From positions 3,534,001 to 3,598,000 of the forward strand of contig NZ_CP103289.1 of NCBI RefSeq assembly GCF_024757985.1: a stretch of 64,000 nucleotides of DNA. Direction: 5' to 3'. The position numbers and the translations under genes are program-made. This document shows, one piece after another, positions 1 to 9,633 of this stretch (positions within the stretch are counted from its first letter, which is position 1; the number at the start of each line of letters is the position of its first letter). The notes under the pieces were generated by a model that had not been told where the DNA came from, did not search any database, and worked only from the letters and a program-made list of their open reading frames with translations. Source of the stretch: Cellulomonas sp. NS3 (GTDB taxonomy: Bacteria > Actinomycetota > Actinomycetes > Actinomycetales > Cellulomonadaceae).

Positions 1-206
1 CGCACCCCCCTCGCCCCGCGTGAACGCTCACGCGTGCACGCACCGCCGCGCGCCGCGGCGACCCAGGGGCGGCCGGGCGAGAATCTCGTCGTCCGCCGCG
101 CCCCCGTCCGGAGCACGCGCGGTCCGTGGTGCGATGGCTTCACACCCGGTGTCCAGGTCATCGTCGCACCTCCCCCGCGGGAGTGCGTCCGGCGTTCGGG
201 GGAGCC

Positions 207-3200
207 TCAGCGCCGTGCCGCGGTCCCCACCGTGGCCGCCGCGGACACGTCGCCGACCACCACCGCGTCGATGAGCTGGCGCGCCCACGCGAGCAGCGCC
301 TCGCCGTGCAGCGGCTTGCCGCCGATGCGCGCCGTCGTCGGGAACGGCACGAGGATCGTGCGGATCGCCGGCTTGAGCACCGTGCCGGGGTAGAGCCGCT
401 TGAGCCGCATCTGCGCCGACTCGGGCAGCTCGACCGGCGCGAAGCGCACGAACTTGCCCTGCGCGGTGACGTCGCTCAGGCCGGCCGCGCGCACGCGGGT
501 CCGGAACGCCGCGACGTCGAACAGGTTGTTCACGGCGTCCGGGACCGGGCCGTACCGGTCCACGAGCTCCGCGCGGACCTCCGCGAGCGCCGCCTCGTCG
601 ACCGCGGCGGCGATCTTGCGGTACGCCTCGAGGCGCAGGCGCTCGTGGGCGATGTAGTCGTGCGGCAGGTGCGCGTCGACGGGCAGCTCGATCGTGACGT
701 CGGGCAGCTCCTCCTCGACCTCGCCGCGGAAGCCCGCGACGGCCTCGCCGACCATCCGGATGTACAGGTCGAAGCCGACGCCCTCGATGTGCCCGGACTG
801 CTCGCCGCCGAGCAGGTTGCCCGCGCCGCGGATCTCGAGGTCCTTCATCGCGATCGCCATGCCCGCGCCCAGGTCGGTGTTCGCCGCCATCGTCGCGAGC
901 CGGTCGTGCGCGGTCTCGGTGAGCGGGCGCTCGGGCGGGTACAGGAAGTAGGCGTACGCACGCTCGCGCCCGCGGCCCACGCGCCCGCGCAGCTGGTGGA
1001 GCTGCGAGAGGCCGAGCAGGTCGGCGCGCTCGAGGATGAGCGTGTTCGCGTTCGAGATGTCGAGGCCCGTCTCGACGATCGTGGTGCAGACCAGCACGTC
1101 GAACTTCTTCTCCCAGAAGTCGACGATGACCTGCTCGAGCTGGTGCTCGGGCATCTTGCCGTGCCCGACGGCGACCCGGGCCTCCGGCACGAGCTCGCCC
1201 AGGCGCGCCGCGACCCGCTCGATCGACTCGACGCGGTTGTGCACGTAGAAGACCTGGCCCTCGCGCAGCAGCTCGCGGCGGATGGCCGCGGTGATCTGCT
1301 TCTCGTCGTACCCGCCGACGAACGTGAGCACCGGGTGGCGCTCCTCGGGCGGCGTCGCGAGCGTCGACATCTCGCGGATGCCGGTGACCGCCATCTCGAG
1401 CGTGCGCGGGATCGGGGTCGCGCTCATCGCCAGCACGTCGACGTTGGTCCGCAGCGCCTTGAGCGTCTCCTTGTGCTCGACGCCGAACCGCTGCTCCTCG
1501 TCGACGATCACGAGCCCGAGGTCCTTGAACCGGACCTCTCCCGTGATGAGCCGGTGCGTGCCGATGACGACGTCGATGCTGCCGTCGGCGAGCCCGTCGA
1601 CGATCGCCTTGCTCTCCGCGGCGGTCTGGAAGCGCGAGAGCGCCTTGACCACGACCGGGAACGCCGAGTACCGCTCGGTGAACGTGTCGAGGTGCTGCTG
1701 GACGAGCAGCGTCGTCGGCACGAGCACCGCGACCTGCTTGCCGTCCTGCACGGCCTTGAACGCCGCGCGCACCGCGATCTCGGTCTTGCCGTAGCCGACG
1801 TCGCCGCACACGAGCCGGTCCATCGGGACGGGCTTCTCCATGTCGGCCTTGACCTCGTCGATCGTGGCGAGCTGGTCGGGGGTCTCGACGTACGCGAACG
1901 CGTCCTCGAGCTCGCGCTGCCAGGGGGTGTCCGGGGCGAACGCGTGCCCGGGCGTCGCCATGCGTGCCGAGTACAGGCGGATGAGCTCGGCGGCGATCTC
2001 CTTGACCGCCTTGCGCGCACGGCCCTTGGTCTTGGCCCAGTCGCCGCCGCCCATCTTGTTCAGGCTCGGCGCCTCGCCGCCCACGTACTTGGTCACCTGG
2101 TCGAGCTGGTCCGTCGGCACGAACAGCCGGTCCCCGGGCTGGCCCCGCTTGCTCGACTGGTACTCGATGACCATGTACTCGCGCGTCGCGGCGGTCGCGC
2201 CCGAGCCGATCGTGCGCTGCACGAGCTCGACGAAGCGCCCGACGCCGTGCTGCTCGTGCACGACGTGGTCGCCCGGCCGCAGCTGCAGCGGGTCGACCGT
2301 GTTGCGCCGGCGGGACGGCATCTTGCGCATGTCGCGCGTCGAGGTCCCGGTGCGGCCGGTGAGGTCGGACTCGGAGAACACCGCGAGCCGCAGGCCCTCG
2401 GCGACGAACCCGGGACCGACGGGTGCGGGCACGACGAGCACGACGCCACCCTCGGGCGCCGCCTCGATCGTCGGCACGAGCCGCGCGGGCACGTCGGCGG
2501 CCTTGAGCTGCTCGGTCATGCGCTGCGCGGGGCCGTGCCCCTCGGTCGCGAGCACGAGGTGCCAGCCGGCCTGCTGGAGCGCGCGCACGTCGGCGACCGC
2601 CCGGTCGACCTCGCCGCGGTACCGCTCGACGTCGCGCGCCGCCACGACGAGCGTCTCGCCCGCGCCGGTCAGCACGTCGCCCGTCGCGTGGTCGTCCGTG
2701 AGCCCGGCCCGCTCGATGCGGTTCCCGGTCTCCTCGGCACGCGCGACTCCCTCGGCGTCGAGCGTGAACGGGCTGAGCGTCCACCACCCGAGCCCGCGCA
2801 CGGCCGCGAGCGCCCGCACCTCGGCGAACGAGGCGAACGACGCCGCGGACAGGTCGAGCGGCGTCGCACCGCCTGCCGCCGCGGAGGTCCACGCCGCCGC
2901 GAGGAACTCCTCGGTCGTGGCCACGAGGTCGTGCGCACGCCGCCGGACCCGCTCGGGGTCGACGAGCACGAGCAGCGCGTCGTCGGGCACGAGGTCGAGC
3001 ACGGGCACCATGCGCTCGACGAGCGCCGGCGCGAGGGACTCCATGCCCTCGACCGCGATCCCGTCGGCGAGCTTCTCGAGCATCTCCGCGGCACCCGGGA
3101 GGTGGTCCATGAGCGCGATCGCACGGCCGCGCACGTCGTCCGTCAGCAGGATCTCCCGGCACGGCGGCGCCCAGAGCCCGTGCGAGGCGATCTCGAGGCT

Positions 3201-3905
3201 GCGCTGGTCCGCGACGGAGAACCAGCGGATCTCCTCGACGTCCTCGCCCCAGAACTCGATGCGCAGCGGGTGGTCCTCCGTGGGCGGGAACACGTCGAGG
3301 ATCCCGCCCCGCACCGCGAACTCGCCGCGCTTCTCGACCATGTCGACGCGCGCGTACGCCGCGCCGACGAGCCGGTCCGCGAGCTCGGCGAGGTCGGCGC
3401 GATCCCCGACCGCGAGCGCGACGGGCTCGAGCTCCCCGAGACCGTCGACGACGGGCTGGAGCAGCGCGCGCACCGGCACGACGAGGACGCGGATCGGGCC
3501 CGTGAGGCCGTCGTCGTCGGTCGGGTGCGCGAGGCGGCGGAAGACCGCCAGCCGGCGCGCGACCGTGTCGCTGCGGGGCGAGAGCCGCTCGTGCGGGAGC
3601 GTCTCCCACGCGGGCAGCACCGCGACCGCGTCGTCGGGGAGGTAGCAGCGCAGGGAGGCGGCGAGCTCGTCGGCGTCGCGCCCGGTCGCCGTGACGACCA
3701 CGAGCGGCCGCCCCGCGGCTCCCCCGGCCGGCCCGTCCGCGCCTGTTCCGTCCGAGGCCCGGGCACCCGCGAGCGCCGCGAGCAGGGGCGGCCGCACGCC
3801 CGCGGGGCCGACGACGTCGACCTCTCCCCGCGAGCGGACGAGCTCGACGGCGCGCGCGGCGTTCGGGTCGGCGAGGAGGGCGGGCAGCAGGCCGGTGAGG
3901 TTCAT
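207..3905 (-). CDS. mfd: Transcription-repair coupling factor Mfd
   Basis: A 1,232-residue SF2 translocase that removes stalled RNA polymerase from DNA lesions and recruits UvrA. Visible parts in order are an N-terminal UvrB-like region, the CarD-like RNA polymerase interaction domain at about residue 538 (LRPGDHVVHEQHGVGRF), a Walker A GDVGYGKT near 700 and the DEEQ box near 803, followed by the C-terminal TRCF domain. The length is typical of the family. I chose the ATG at 3905 because the conserved N-terminus MNLTGLLPAL starts there and GAAGGGAA lies just upstream; the longer frame adds a non-conserved Cys/Pro-rich stretch. The gene is transcribed away from the EPS locus. Identification is by family motifs and is secure. 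Confidence 0.97.
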   Translation of the reverse strand: MNLTGLLPALLADPNAARAVELVRSRGEVDVVGPAGVRPPLLAALAGARASDGTGADGPAGGAAGRPLVVVTATGRDADELAASLRCYLPDDAVAVLPAWETLPHERLSPRSDTVARRLAVFRRLAHPTDDDGLTGPIRVLVVPVRALLQPVVDGLGELEPVALAVGDRADLAELADRLVGAAYARVDMVEKRGEFAVRGGILDVFPPTEDHPLRIEFWGEDVEEIRWFSVADQRSLEIASHGLWAPPCREILLTDDVRGRAIALMDHLPGAAEMLEKLADGIAVEGMESLAPALVERMVPVLDLVPDDALLVLVDPERVRRRAHDLVATTEEFLAAAWTSAAAGGATPLDLSAASFASFAEVRALAAVRGLGWWTLSPFTLDAEGVARAEETGNRIERAGLTDDHATGDVLTGAGETLVVAARDVERYRGEVDRAVADVRALQQAGWHLVLATEGHGPAQRMTEQLKAADVPARLVPTIEAAPEGGVVLVVPAPVGPGFVAEGLRLAVFSESDLTGRTGTSTRDMRKMPSRRRNTVDPLQLRPGDHVVHEQHGVGRFVELVQRTIGSGATAATREYMVIEYQSSKRGQPGDRLFVPTDQLDQVTKYVGGEAPSLNKMGGGDWAKTKGRARKAVKEIAAELIRLYSARMATPGHAFAPDTPWQRELEDAFAYVETPDQLATIDEVKADMEKPVPMDRLVCGDVGYGKTEIAVRAAFKAVQDGKQVAVLVPTTLLVQQHLDTFTERYSAFPVVVKALSRFQTAAESKAIVDGLADGSIDVVIGTHRLITGEVRFKDLGLVIVDEEQRFGVEHKETLKALRTNVDVLAMSATPIPRTLEMAVTGIREMSTLATPPEERHPVLTFVGGYDEKQITAAIRRELLREGQVFYVHNRVESIERVAARLGELVPEARVAVGHGKMPEHQLEQVIVDFWEKKFDVLVCTTIVETGLDISNANTLILERADLLGLSQLHQLRGRVGRGRERAYAYFLYPPERPLTETAHDRLATMAANTDLGAGMAIAMKDLEIRGAGNLLGGEQSGHIEGVGFDLYIRMVGEAVAGFRGEVEEELPDVTIELPVDAHLPHDYIAHERLRLEAYRKIAAAVDEAALAEVRAELVDRYGPVPDAVNNLFDVAAFRTRVRAAGLSDVTAQGKFVRFAPVELPESAQMRLKRLYPGTVLKPAIRTILVPFPTTARIGGKPLHGEALLAWARQLIDAVVVGDVSAAATVGTAARR

Positions 3906-4068
3906 GGTTCCCTTCGCAGGCGCTCCCGCGGCCGGCAGGAGGGCGCAGCAGCGGGGGCACGACAGCACAGGCGCCCCGGAACCGTGCGGTCCCGGGGTCG
4001 TCGTGCTGGAAGTCTACGAGCCGCGTCCCACACGCACACGGCGGCCGCGGGCTCCGCGGCGTCCGGGC

Positions 4069-4566
4069 TCAGGCCTGGCTGAGGAGCTCGGACCCGACCG
4101 CGGGGAGCACCTGGACCGCGGCCGCCGGCTCCTCGGCCGGCGGGGCGACCCCGTCGAGCCGCGCGAGCGCACGACGCAGGGCGGTGCTCGACGTGTGCGC
4201 GGTGTACGGGAAGTAGTGGACCTCGACGCCGACCGCCGCGAAGTCGCGCTCGAGCTTGTCGCCCTTGGGCGTCCCGCGCCAGTCGTCGCCCTTGAAGATC
4301 ACGTCGAAGCCGACCGAGCGCCACGTGTCGACCTTGTCGGGCACCACCTCGGCGACGACCTCGTCGACGAACGAGATGTGCCGGACGATCTCCATGCGCT
4401 CAGCGAGCGGCACGACAGGACGCGAGCCCTTCGTGAGCTCGAGCATCTCGTCGGAGACCACGCCCGCGATCAGGTGATCGCAGTGCTGCTTGGCGAGCCG
4501 CAGGATGTTGAGGTGACCGACGTGGAACAGGTCGTACGCACCCGGTGCGTAGCCGATACGTGCCAT
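4069..4566 (-). CDS. Cytidylyltransferase-like nucleotidyltransferase (TagD/glycerol-3-phosphate cytidylyltransferase type)
   Basis: A 165-residue cytidylyltransferase-family protein that would activate a small phosphorylated polyol as a CDP derivative in the cytoplasm. The nucleotide-binding HVGH motif is at residues 15-18, inside APGAYDLFHVGHLN, and EVVPDKVDTW and VIFKGDDW follow as in TagD. The usual RTxGISTT signature is altered to YTAHTSSTALRR, so the substrate may not be glycerol-3-phosphate. The start is the ATG at 4566 with GGGGGACC upstream; the longer frame upstream is low in G/C third positions. It is divergent from the BY-kinase gene and shares its TCACCCG-containing intergenic region. 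Together with the CDP-alcohol phosphotransferase at 21940 it suggests a phospho-substituent on the polymer or a lipid; that link is inference. Confidence 0.82.
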   Translation of the reverse strand: MARIGYAPGAYDLFHVGHLNILRLAKQHCDHLIAGVVSDEMLELTKGSRPVVPLAERMEIVRHISFVDEVVAEVVPDKVDTWRSVGFDVIFKGDDWRGTPKGDKLERDFAAVGVEVHYFPYTAHTSSTALRRALARLDGVAPPAEEPAAAVQVLPAVGSELLSQA

Positions 4567-4859
4567 GCCTGGTCCCCCGGTCCTGAAGTGGCGGCAGGGT
4601 CGCGAGAGCGGCCCGGCCGGCGTCGTCGCAGCGCCACGATATCGACGCAAACGGGCATTGACGACACACCAGGAGGTAATTCACCCGCGCGGCCGCGACC
4701 GTCCGGGTGGGTGGGGAGCCTCGCGAACCTGGCGCTGTGTCACGATGGAACGGTTGCCCGGGGCGCTGCCCCAGGTGGACGTACGCACCCGGGACGTGGG
4801 CACCGCGAGGCGGGCCCGACGTCCCCACCGGCCGCAGCTGCCCCGACGAAGGACGGTCG
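4567..4859. other. Divergent intergenic region of the EPS locus (293 bp)
   Basis: No coding region is seen. The stretch is locally richer in A+T around 4637-4680 and holds TCACCCG followed by a CGGGTGG half-site, between the divergent nucleotidyltransferase and BY-kinase genes. It probably contains promoters for both, but I cannot assign -10/-35 boxes with confidence. Confidence 0.6.
4678..4710. promoter_or_regulatory. TCACCCG element, EPS site 1
   Basis: ATTCACCCGCGCGG at 4679-4692 faces a second, inverted half CGGGTGG at 4704-4710. It is one of eight aligned intergenic sites in this locus with an invariant TCACCCG core. It lies about 115 bp upstream of the nucleotidyltransferase start and 150 bp upstream of the BY-kinase start. 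An operator role is inferred from recurrence. Confidence 0.5.
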
Positions 4860-6935
4860 ATGGAACCGAGCGAGTACCTGTCGATCCTGCGACGGAACTG
4901 GCTGCTGCTCGTGGTCGCCGCCGTCCTCGGCTTCGGCGGCGGGTACGCCTACGCGCAGACGGTCCCGCCGAGCTACCGCGCGAAGGCCAGCGTCTTCATC
5001 GCCGTCCCGCCCGGCGCGACCGTCGGCGAGGACGTGCAGGGCTCGACGTACGTGCAGAACACCGTCCCGAGCCTCGCGCGCCTCGCCGTCCAGCCCGTCG
5101 TGCTCGAGGAGGTCATCGACGACCTCGACCTCGGGACCACCGCAGGGTCGCTCGCCAAGACGATCACCGTCGAGAGCCCGCTCGACACCTCGATCCTCGA
5201 GATCTCCGTGGTGAGCGGCGAGGCCGAGCGCTCCGCCGCGATCGCCAACGGGGTCGCGGACCAGCTCCCGGAGTCGGTCGCCGAGCTCATGGGCGAGCGC
5301 GACGCCGACCGCCCAGCCATCCAGATCACCACGACGGGCCCCGCGACGCCGCCGTCGTACGCGTTCTCGCCCAACACCAAGCTGCTCGCCGCGACCGGCA
5401 TGCTCCTCGGGCTCGCCGCGGCCGTCGTCTTCCTGCTCGGGCGCCGGATCGTCGACACGCGCATCCGCAGCGTCCGGGACCTGCGCCGGGTGACCGACGC
5501 CGCGGTGCTCAGCGTCGTGCGCTGGGAGCGTCGGGACGTCGAGGACCGCCTCGTCGTCCGCGACCGCCCCCAGAGCGACCGGGCGGAGGCGTTCCGCCGC
5601 CTGCGCACCAACCTGCGCTTCCTCAACCTGCGCGGCTCGGGGCGGACCATCGTCGTGACGTCGTCGCTGCCCGGCGAGGGCAAGTCGGTCACGACGATCA
5701 ACCTCGCGATGGCGATGGCCGAGGGGTCCTCGCGCATCCTGCTCGTGGACGCGGACCTGCGCCGGCCGTCGGTCTCCCGGATGCTCGGGCTCGAGGGGGC
5801 GGTCGGCCTCACCACCGTGCTCATCGGCGACGCGCAGCTCGAGGACGTCGTCCAGCCCTTCGGCGACGGGACGCTCGACGTCCTGGCCGCCGGCCAGATC
5901 CCGCCCAACCCGAGCGAGCTGCTCGACTCCGACTCGATGGTCGAGCTGCTGCGCGAGGCGGCCCTGCGCTACGACGTCGTGCTGCTCGACTCCGCTCCCC
6001 TGCTCCCGGTGACGGACGCGGCCGTGCTCGCGCGGCTCACCGACGGCGCGCTGCTCGTGGTCGGCTGCCGCAAGGCCCACCGCCACCAGGTCACCGAGGC
6101 CCTCACCTCGCTCGAGACGGTCGCCGCGCGGATCCTCGGCATCGTGCTCAACCAGGTCTCGTCGAAGGAGTCCGGCGCGGCGTACGTGTACGGGTCGGTC
6201 CCCGGCGGCGACACGCGGCCGCAGGAGCGCCGCCGTCGCGGGGCACGCCGCACCGCCGGGGCCGACGCGTCCCGGCCCCTGCACGCCGCCGCCGGACGCG
6301 CGCCGGGCCGGCCGGCGCCGCTCCCGGCCCCCGTCCCCGCTCCCGCGGACGACCCCGCCCCGGGCGTGCCGGACGTGGCGGCCGCCCCCCGCTTCGTCGG
6401 CCCGAGCCTGCCCGAGGCGCTGCGCGCCATGGAGGAGGCCGCCGGCGCTGCCGAGCGGCCGCCCGCCGCGTGGCTGCCGGTCGCGGCACGCCCCGGCGAG
6501 GTCCGCTACGAGGAGACGGAGGCCGACGGCCCCGCCGAGGTCCCTGTGACGACGCGCGCCCTGCCGACGCTGCCGCCCGGCCCCACGGACCCGTTCGCGG
6601 TCTCCCGTGCCGAGGGCTCCGCCGCGCCGGACGGGGGTCGCGGCCCGGGAGGCCCTGCCGCGGACCGTGACGCGGGCGCTCCGGCTGCGGGAGGGCCCGT
6701 CGCGGGCACCCCGGCCTCGGTGGTTCCGGCCACGGGAGGTCCTGTCCCGGCGCCCGGTGCGGCACCGCAGGGGCGGCCCGCTCCCGGCCCCGACCCGGCC
6801 AGGACGGACCCCCGGCAGGCCGGCTCCGCCCCCTCGGCGCCTGCGACCGCACCGTCGACCTCCGCCGCGCCCGCGGACGGTCAGGACGCGCCGTCCGCCC
6901 ACCACGACGCGGCGACGGTTCCCGCGGACTCCTGA
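4860..6935 (+). CDS. Wzz/BY-kinase fusion: polysaccharide co-polymerase and tyrosine autokinase
   Basis: A 691-residue inner-membrane protein controlling chain length and export of the polysaccharide. The Wzz-like part has transmembrane segments at about 13-33 and 175-195 around an extracytoplasmic region. The cytoplasmic kinase has Walker A (LPGEGKS, about 270-276), Walker A' (LLVDADLRRP, about 294-303) and Walker B (VVLLDSAP, about 371-378). The start ATG at 4860 has AAGGACGG upstream. After about residue 445 there is a tail of roughly 245 residues dominated by Pro, Ala, Gly and Arg. The tail has very few tyrosines, unlike the Tyr cluster that BY-kinases usually autophosphorylate. No cognate phosphatase gene is seen in the locus. 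Family assignment is secure; the tail function is unknown. Confidence 0.93.
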   Translation: MEPSEYLSILRRNWLLLVVAAVLGFGGGYAYAQTVPPSYRAKASVFIAVPPGATVGEDVQGSTYVQNTVPSLARLAVQPVVLEEVIDDLDLGTTAGSLAKTITVESPLDTSILEISVVSGEAERSAAIANGVADQLPESVAELMGERDADRPAIQITTTGPATPPSYAFSPNTKLLAATGMLLGLAAAVVFLLGRRIVDTRIRSVRDLRRVTDAAVLSVVRWERRDVEDRLVVRDRPQSDRAEAFRRLRTNLRFLNLRGSGRTIVVTSSLPGEGKSVTTINLAMAMAEGSSRILLVDADLRRPSVSRMLGLEGAVGLTTVLIGDAQLEDVVQPFGDGTLDVLAAGQIPPNPSELLDSDSMVELLREAALRYDVVLLDSAPLLPVTDAAVLARLTDGALLVVGCRKAHRHQVTEALTSLETVAARILGIVLNQVSSKESGAAYVYGSVPGGDTRPQERRRRGARRTAGADASRPLHAAAGRAPGRPAPLPAPVPAPADDPAPGVPDVAAAPRFVGPSLPEALRAMEEAAGAAERPPAAWLPVAARPGEVRYEETEADGPAEVPVTTRALPTLPPGPTDPFAVSRAEGSAAPDGGRGPGGPAADRDAGAPAAGGPVAGTPASVVPATGGPVPAPGAAPQGRPAPGPDPARTDPRQAGSAPSAPATAPSTSAAPADGQDAPSAHHDAATVPADS

Positions 6936-6956
6936 TTCCCGCCGACGCCTGACGAC

Positions 6957-6982
6957 GCCCGCCCGGGGACGACGGGGCGGGC
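6957..6982. terminator. Bidirectional hairpin terminator
   Basis: An 8-bp perfect inverted repeat, GCCCGCCC at 6957-6964 and GGGCGGGC at 6975-6982, with a 10-base loop. It lies between the convergent stop codons of the BY-kinase and the GT-C glycosyltransferase. There is no T-tract, as is common in actinobacteria. Confidence 0.6.
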
Positions 6983-7006
6983 GGTGTGCGGGAGGTCAGC
7001 GCGCGG

Positions 7007-8539
7007 TCAGCCCACGCGCTCGAGCAGCAGCACCGCCGTGCGGTCCCCCTGCCACGCGTCCACGACCTCGAACCCGAGGCGTTCGAGCCCGGCGCGCTCG
7101 GCACCGTCCGCAGCCAGCGCGGCGTCGGCCACGAGCCACACCCGGGGCGCGCGCAGGAGCTCCGCGCGGTGATCCTCGACGGTGCTGCTGCGGTCCCACA
7201 CCTCCCCCTCGGCGTCCGCGGTCGGCAGCCGCGTGGGGTCCTCGAGCCCGGCGAACGCGTCGGGGTAGGTCCGTGCGAGGGCCCGCGCGGAGGAGGTCGC
7301 GTCGCCGTTCGCGTTGACCAGGTCGGTGTAGACCACGGCGTCACCGGGGCGCGCCGACGCCTCGAGGTGCCGCACCGCCGGGGCCCAGTCCGAGAGGTCC
7401 TTCGCCGTGGTGCGCCGCTCCGAGACGTACGAGGGCACCGCGAGCAGCACGACGAGGCCGAGCGCGGCGGCCGGCTGGGCACGGCCGCGCAGCGTCGTCA
7501 GGGCCTCGCCGACGAGCAGCGCGAGGGCGGGCACCGTGAACGCGAGGTACTTCGGGGTGTAGACCGGCGAGGCGACGACCGAGTAGGCGAGCACGCCCAC
7601 GGTCGGGACGACGAGCCACGGCAGCCCCACGACGACCGGCGACAGCACGAGGGCGTCGCGGCCGCCGCGGACGGCCCGGAGGACGACGAGGGCGACCGCG
7701 GCCCAGCAGACGAGGGCCAGCGGGAGCGACAGCAGGCCGTCGGTGCCGAAGGCCTGCTCGACCACGACGCCCCGCAGCGAGCGCAGCCCGGGCTCCGGGA
7801 TCCAGGACACCTGGCCGGTCTGCCCCGCGGAGCGCACCAGCACCGGCGCGGCGAGCACGCCCCCGAGCACCGCCGCACCGACGAACCGCGTCACGGCGGC
7901 ACGGCCGGGCCGCGCGAGGAGCACGGTGATCGCGTGCGCGACGACGAGCAGCCCGAGGAAGACCCACAGCGACGCCCCGACCCCGACCAGCACCGCGTAG
8001 ACGGCCCACCGGCGCAGGCCGCCGCGCCGCAGCGCCGCCACGAGCGCGACGGTCGCCCACACCGCGGCCGCCGCGACGAGCGCCCCCGACCGCGCCTCGG
8101 TCGCGAGCCACGTCGTGCGCGGGAGCACCGCGACGACCACGCCGGCGAGCAGCCCCAGGCGGGCCCCACCGAGCGACCGTCCGAGCACGACCGTCCCGGC
8201 GGCCAGGAGACCGACGCCGACCGCGCTCAGGGCGCGGGCCGCGAGCAGCGACGGACCCCAGACGTCGAGCCAGACGTGCAGGGCCCCGTAGTAGACGCCG
8301 TGCACGGCGTCCATCTCCTCGAGGTAGCGCCCGAGCGCGGCCCAGCTGCGTGTGGCGGCCGAGAGGCTCGCCGCCTCGTCCCGCCAGCCCGACGGCACCC
8401 ACGACCCGAGGAACCCGAGCAGCGACGCACCGACGCCGACGAGCGCCGGCACGAGCCAGGCGCGCGTCCCCGGCGACGGTGCGTCCCCCGGGCTCGTCCG
8501 CGGCGCCGACTCGTCGGCCTCCGGGACGCGCGTCGTCAT
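7007..8539 (-). CDS. GT-C membrane glycosyltransferase, polyprenyl-phosphate-mannose dependent type
   Basis: A 510-residue polytopic protein with about ten hydrophobic segments. The first external loop carries GWRDEAAS, an acidic DE pair typical of GT-C (GT39/GT83-like) enzymes that use lipid-phosphate sugars. A later loop has WLATEARSG, also common in this group. It probably adds a sugar from a polyprenyl-phosphate donor to an extracytoplasmic acceptor. The ATG at 8539 overlaps the stop of the upstream DPM-type synthase gene by 4 bases (ATGA), so the two are translationally coupled. This pairing suggests that the synthase makes the donor and this enzyme uses it. The acceptor, glycan or protein, is not known. 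Confidence 0.8.
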   Translation of the reverse strand: MTTRVPEADESAPRTSPGDAPSPGTRAWLVPALVGVGASLLGFLGSWVPSGWRDEAASLSAATRSWAALGRYLEEMDAVHGVYYGALHVWLDVWGPSLLAARALSAVGVGLLAAGTVVLGRSLGGARLGLLAGVVVAVLPRTTWLATEARSGALVAAAAVWATVALVAALRRGGLRRWAVYAVLVGVGASLWVFLGLLVVAHAITVLLARPGRAAVTRFVGAAVLGGVLAAPVLVRSAGQTGQVSWIPEPGLRSLRGVVVEQAFGTDGLLSLPLALVCWAAVALVVLRAVRGGRDALVLSPVVVGLPWLVVPTVGVLAYSVVASPVYTPKYLAFTVPALALLVGEALTTLRGRAQPAAALGLVVLLAVPSYVSERRTTAKDLSDWAPAVRHLEASARPGDAVVYTDLVNANGDATSSARALARTYPDAFAGLEDPTRLPTADAEGEVWDRSSTVEDHRAELLRAPRVWLVADAALAADGAERAGLERLGFEVVDAWQGDRTAVLLLERVG

Positions 8540-9342
8540 CGCGGGGCGCCGGCCGGGACCGACGGGCGGGCAGGTGCCCGGCGCGTGACGCGCTCGAACC
8601 CCCAGCGCGTGACGCGCCCCATCGCCTCGACGACGATGTCCCGGCTCATCTTCGACTCGCCGCGCTCGCGCTCGACGAACGTCACCGGCACCTCGACGAC
8701 GTGCATGCCCGCGTGGTGCGCACGGCGCACGAGGTCGATCTGGAAGCAGTAGCCCTGGCTCTCGATGCCGTCGGCGACGATGCGTCGCAGGGCGTCGGCG
8801 CGGTACGCGCGGTAGCCGGCCGTGGCGTCGCGCACGGGGATCCCGCACATCACGCGCGCGTAGATGCTGCCGCCGCGGGAGAGCACCTTGCGGTGCAGCG
8901 GCCAGTTCACGACCGAGCCGCCCCGGACCCAGCGGGAGCCGATGACGAGCTCCGCGGACCGCTCGTCGAGCGCCGCGAGGAGCGAGGGCAGCTGCTCGGG
9001 CAGGTGCGAGCCGTCCGCGTCCATCTCGACGACGACGCCGTAGCCGCGCTCGAAGGCCCACGCGAAGCCCGCGAGGTACGCCGCCCCGAGGCCCGCCTTG
9101 CTCGTGCGGTGCATCACGTGCACCTGCGGGTCCGCGGCGGCGAGCGCGTCGGCGAGGTCGCCGGTCCCGTCGGGCGAGCCGTCGTCGACCACGAGCACGT
9201 GCGCGCCCGGGACGGCGGCCCGGACGCGGCCGACGATGTCCTCGATGTTGAGGCGCTCGTTGTAGGTCGGTATGGCGACGAGCGGGGTCCCGGCATGCGT
9301 GCCGGTGACGCCCGCCTCCCCCTCGGCAGGCTCGGACAGCAT
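8536..9342 (-). CDS. Polyprenol-phosphate mannose synthase (DPM1-type GT2)
   Basis: A 268-residue soluble GT-A glycosyltransferase that moves a hexose, most likely mannose from GDP-mannose, to polyprenyl phosphate. It has the nucleotide-binding [11 protein letters not shown] at 51-61, the metal-binding DADGSH at 108-113 and GSRWVRGG near 135-142, all hallmarks of the DPM1/Ppm1 catalytic domain. No C-terminal membrane domain is fused, so it is a stand-alone type I enzyme. It heads a two-gene unit with the GT-C enzyme and diverges from the polymerase gene across a region with a TCACCCG site. The sugar specificity is inferred from the family, not shown. Confidence 0.9.
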   Translation of the reverse strand: MLSEPAEGEAGVTGTHAGTPLVAIPTYNERLNIEDIVGRVRAAVPGAHVLVVDDGSPDGTGDLADALAAADPQVHVMHRTSKAGLGAAYLAGFAWAFERGYGVVVEMDADGSHLPEQLPSLLAALDERSAELVIGSRWVRGGSVVNWPLHRKVLSRGGSIYARVMCGIPVRDATAGYRAYRADALRRIVADGIESQGYCFQIDLVRRAHHAGMHVVEVPVTFVERERGESKMSRDIVVEAMGRVTRWGFERVTRRAPARPSVPAGAPR

Positions 9343-9455
9343 CGTCGACTCCCTCGTTCCCCGTCGCGTCGGCGGTGCGCGACCCGTGGTGCCGGTCGCG
9401 GGGACCTCGTCCCGATCGTCACCCTAGCCGCGGGGCGCCTCCCCCCGACAGCGTC

Positions 9456-9481
9456 GACCGGGTGAGGTTTGTCCGGTTCGC
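9456..9481. promoter_or_regulatory. TCACCCG element, EPS site 2
   Basis: CCGGGTGAGG at 9458-9467 contains the core on the minus strand, and TGTCCGGTTCGC follows at 9470-9481. The same 12-mer occurs, inverted, at 17159-17170 near EPS site 3. The site lies between the divergent DPM-type synthase (about 117 bp away) and polymerase genes (about 165 bp away). The operator role is inferred. Confidence 0.45.
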
Positions 9482-9549
9482 CCACCTGATCGGCGGAGGA
9501 CCGACGCCCGCTCGAGGGGGGAGAATGGGGGCGCACGGGACGGGGAGAC

Positions 9550-9633
9550 ATGGACACGAGCGACGAGCGCGGGCACGAGGCCGTGCCCCTCCTCCGGCGC
9601 GCCCGGACGACGACGCGGCGGGACGACGCGTGA
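9550..9633 (+). CDS. 27-residue upstream ORF coupled to the polymerase gene
   Basis: An ATG at 9550 with ACGGGGAGAC just before it opens 27 codons (MDTSDERGHEAVPLLRRAR then TTTRRDDA), ending at TGA 9631-9633. That stop overlaps the GTG of the polymerase gene by four bases. All 27 codons end in G or C, whereas the polymerase frame upstream of its GTG has many codons ending in A or T. This supports real translation of the small frame. It could be a leader peptide that couples translation, or the true N-terminus of the polymerase if a sequencing error or frameshift lies near 9630. I know no family for it. Confidence 0.5.
   Translation: MDTSDERGHEAVPLLRRARTTTRRDDA

Noticed and set aside
1-161. 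A possible partial minus-strand gene starting ATG 161 with GGGGGAGG upstream and running off the left edge
   Set aside because: The 53 visible codons have weaker G/C third-position bias than real genes here, an Arg/Gly-rich low-complexity product and no recognisable motif. The edge prevents a decision.
28-4082. Very long open frames antisense or in other frames over mfd and many other genes
   Set aside because: They are products of the high G+C content: Arg/Ala/Pro-rich translations without domains, overlying genes with clear families.
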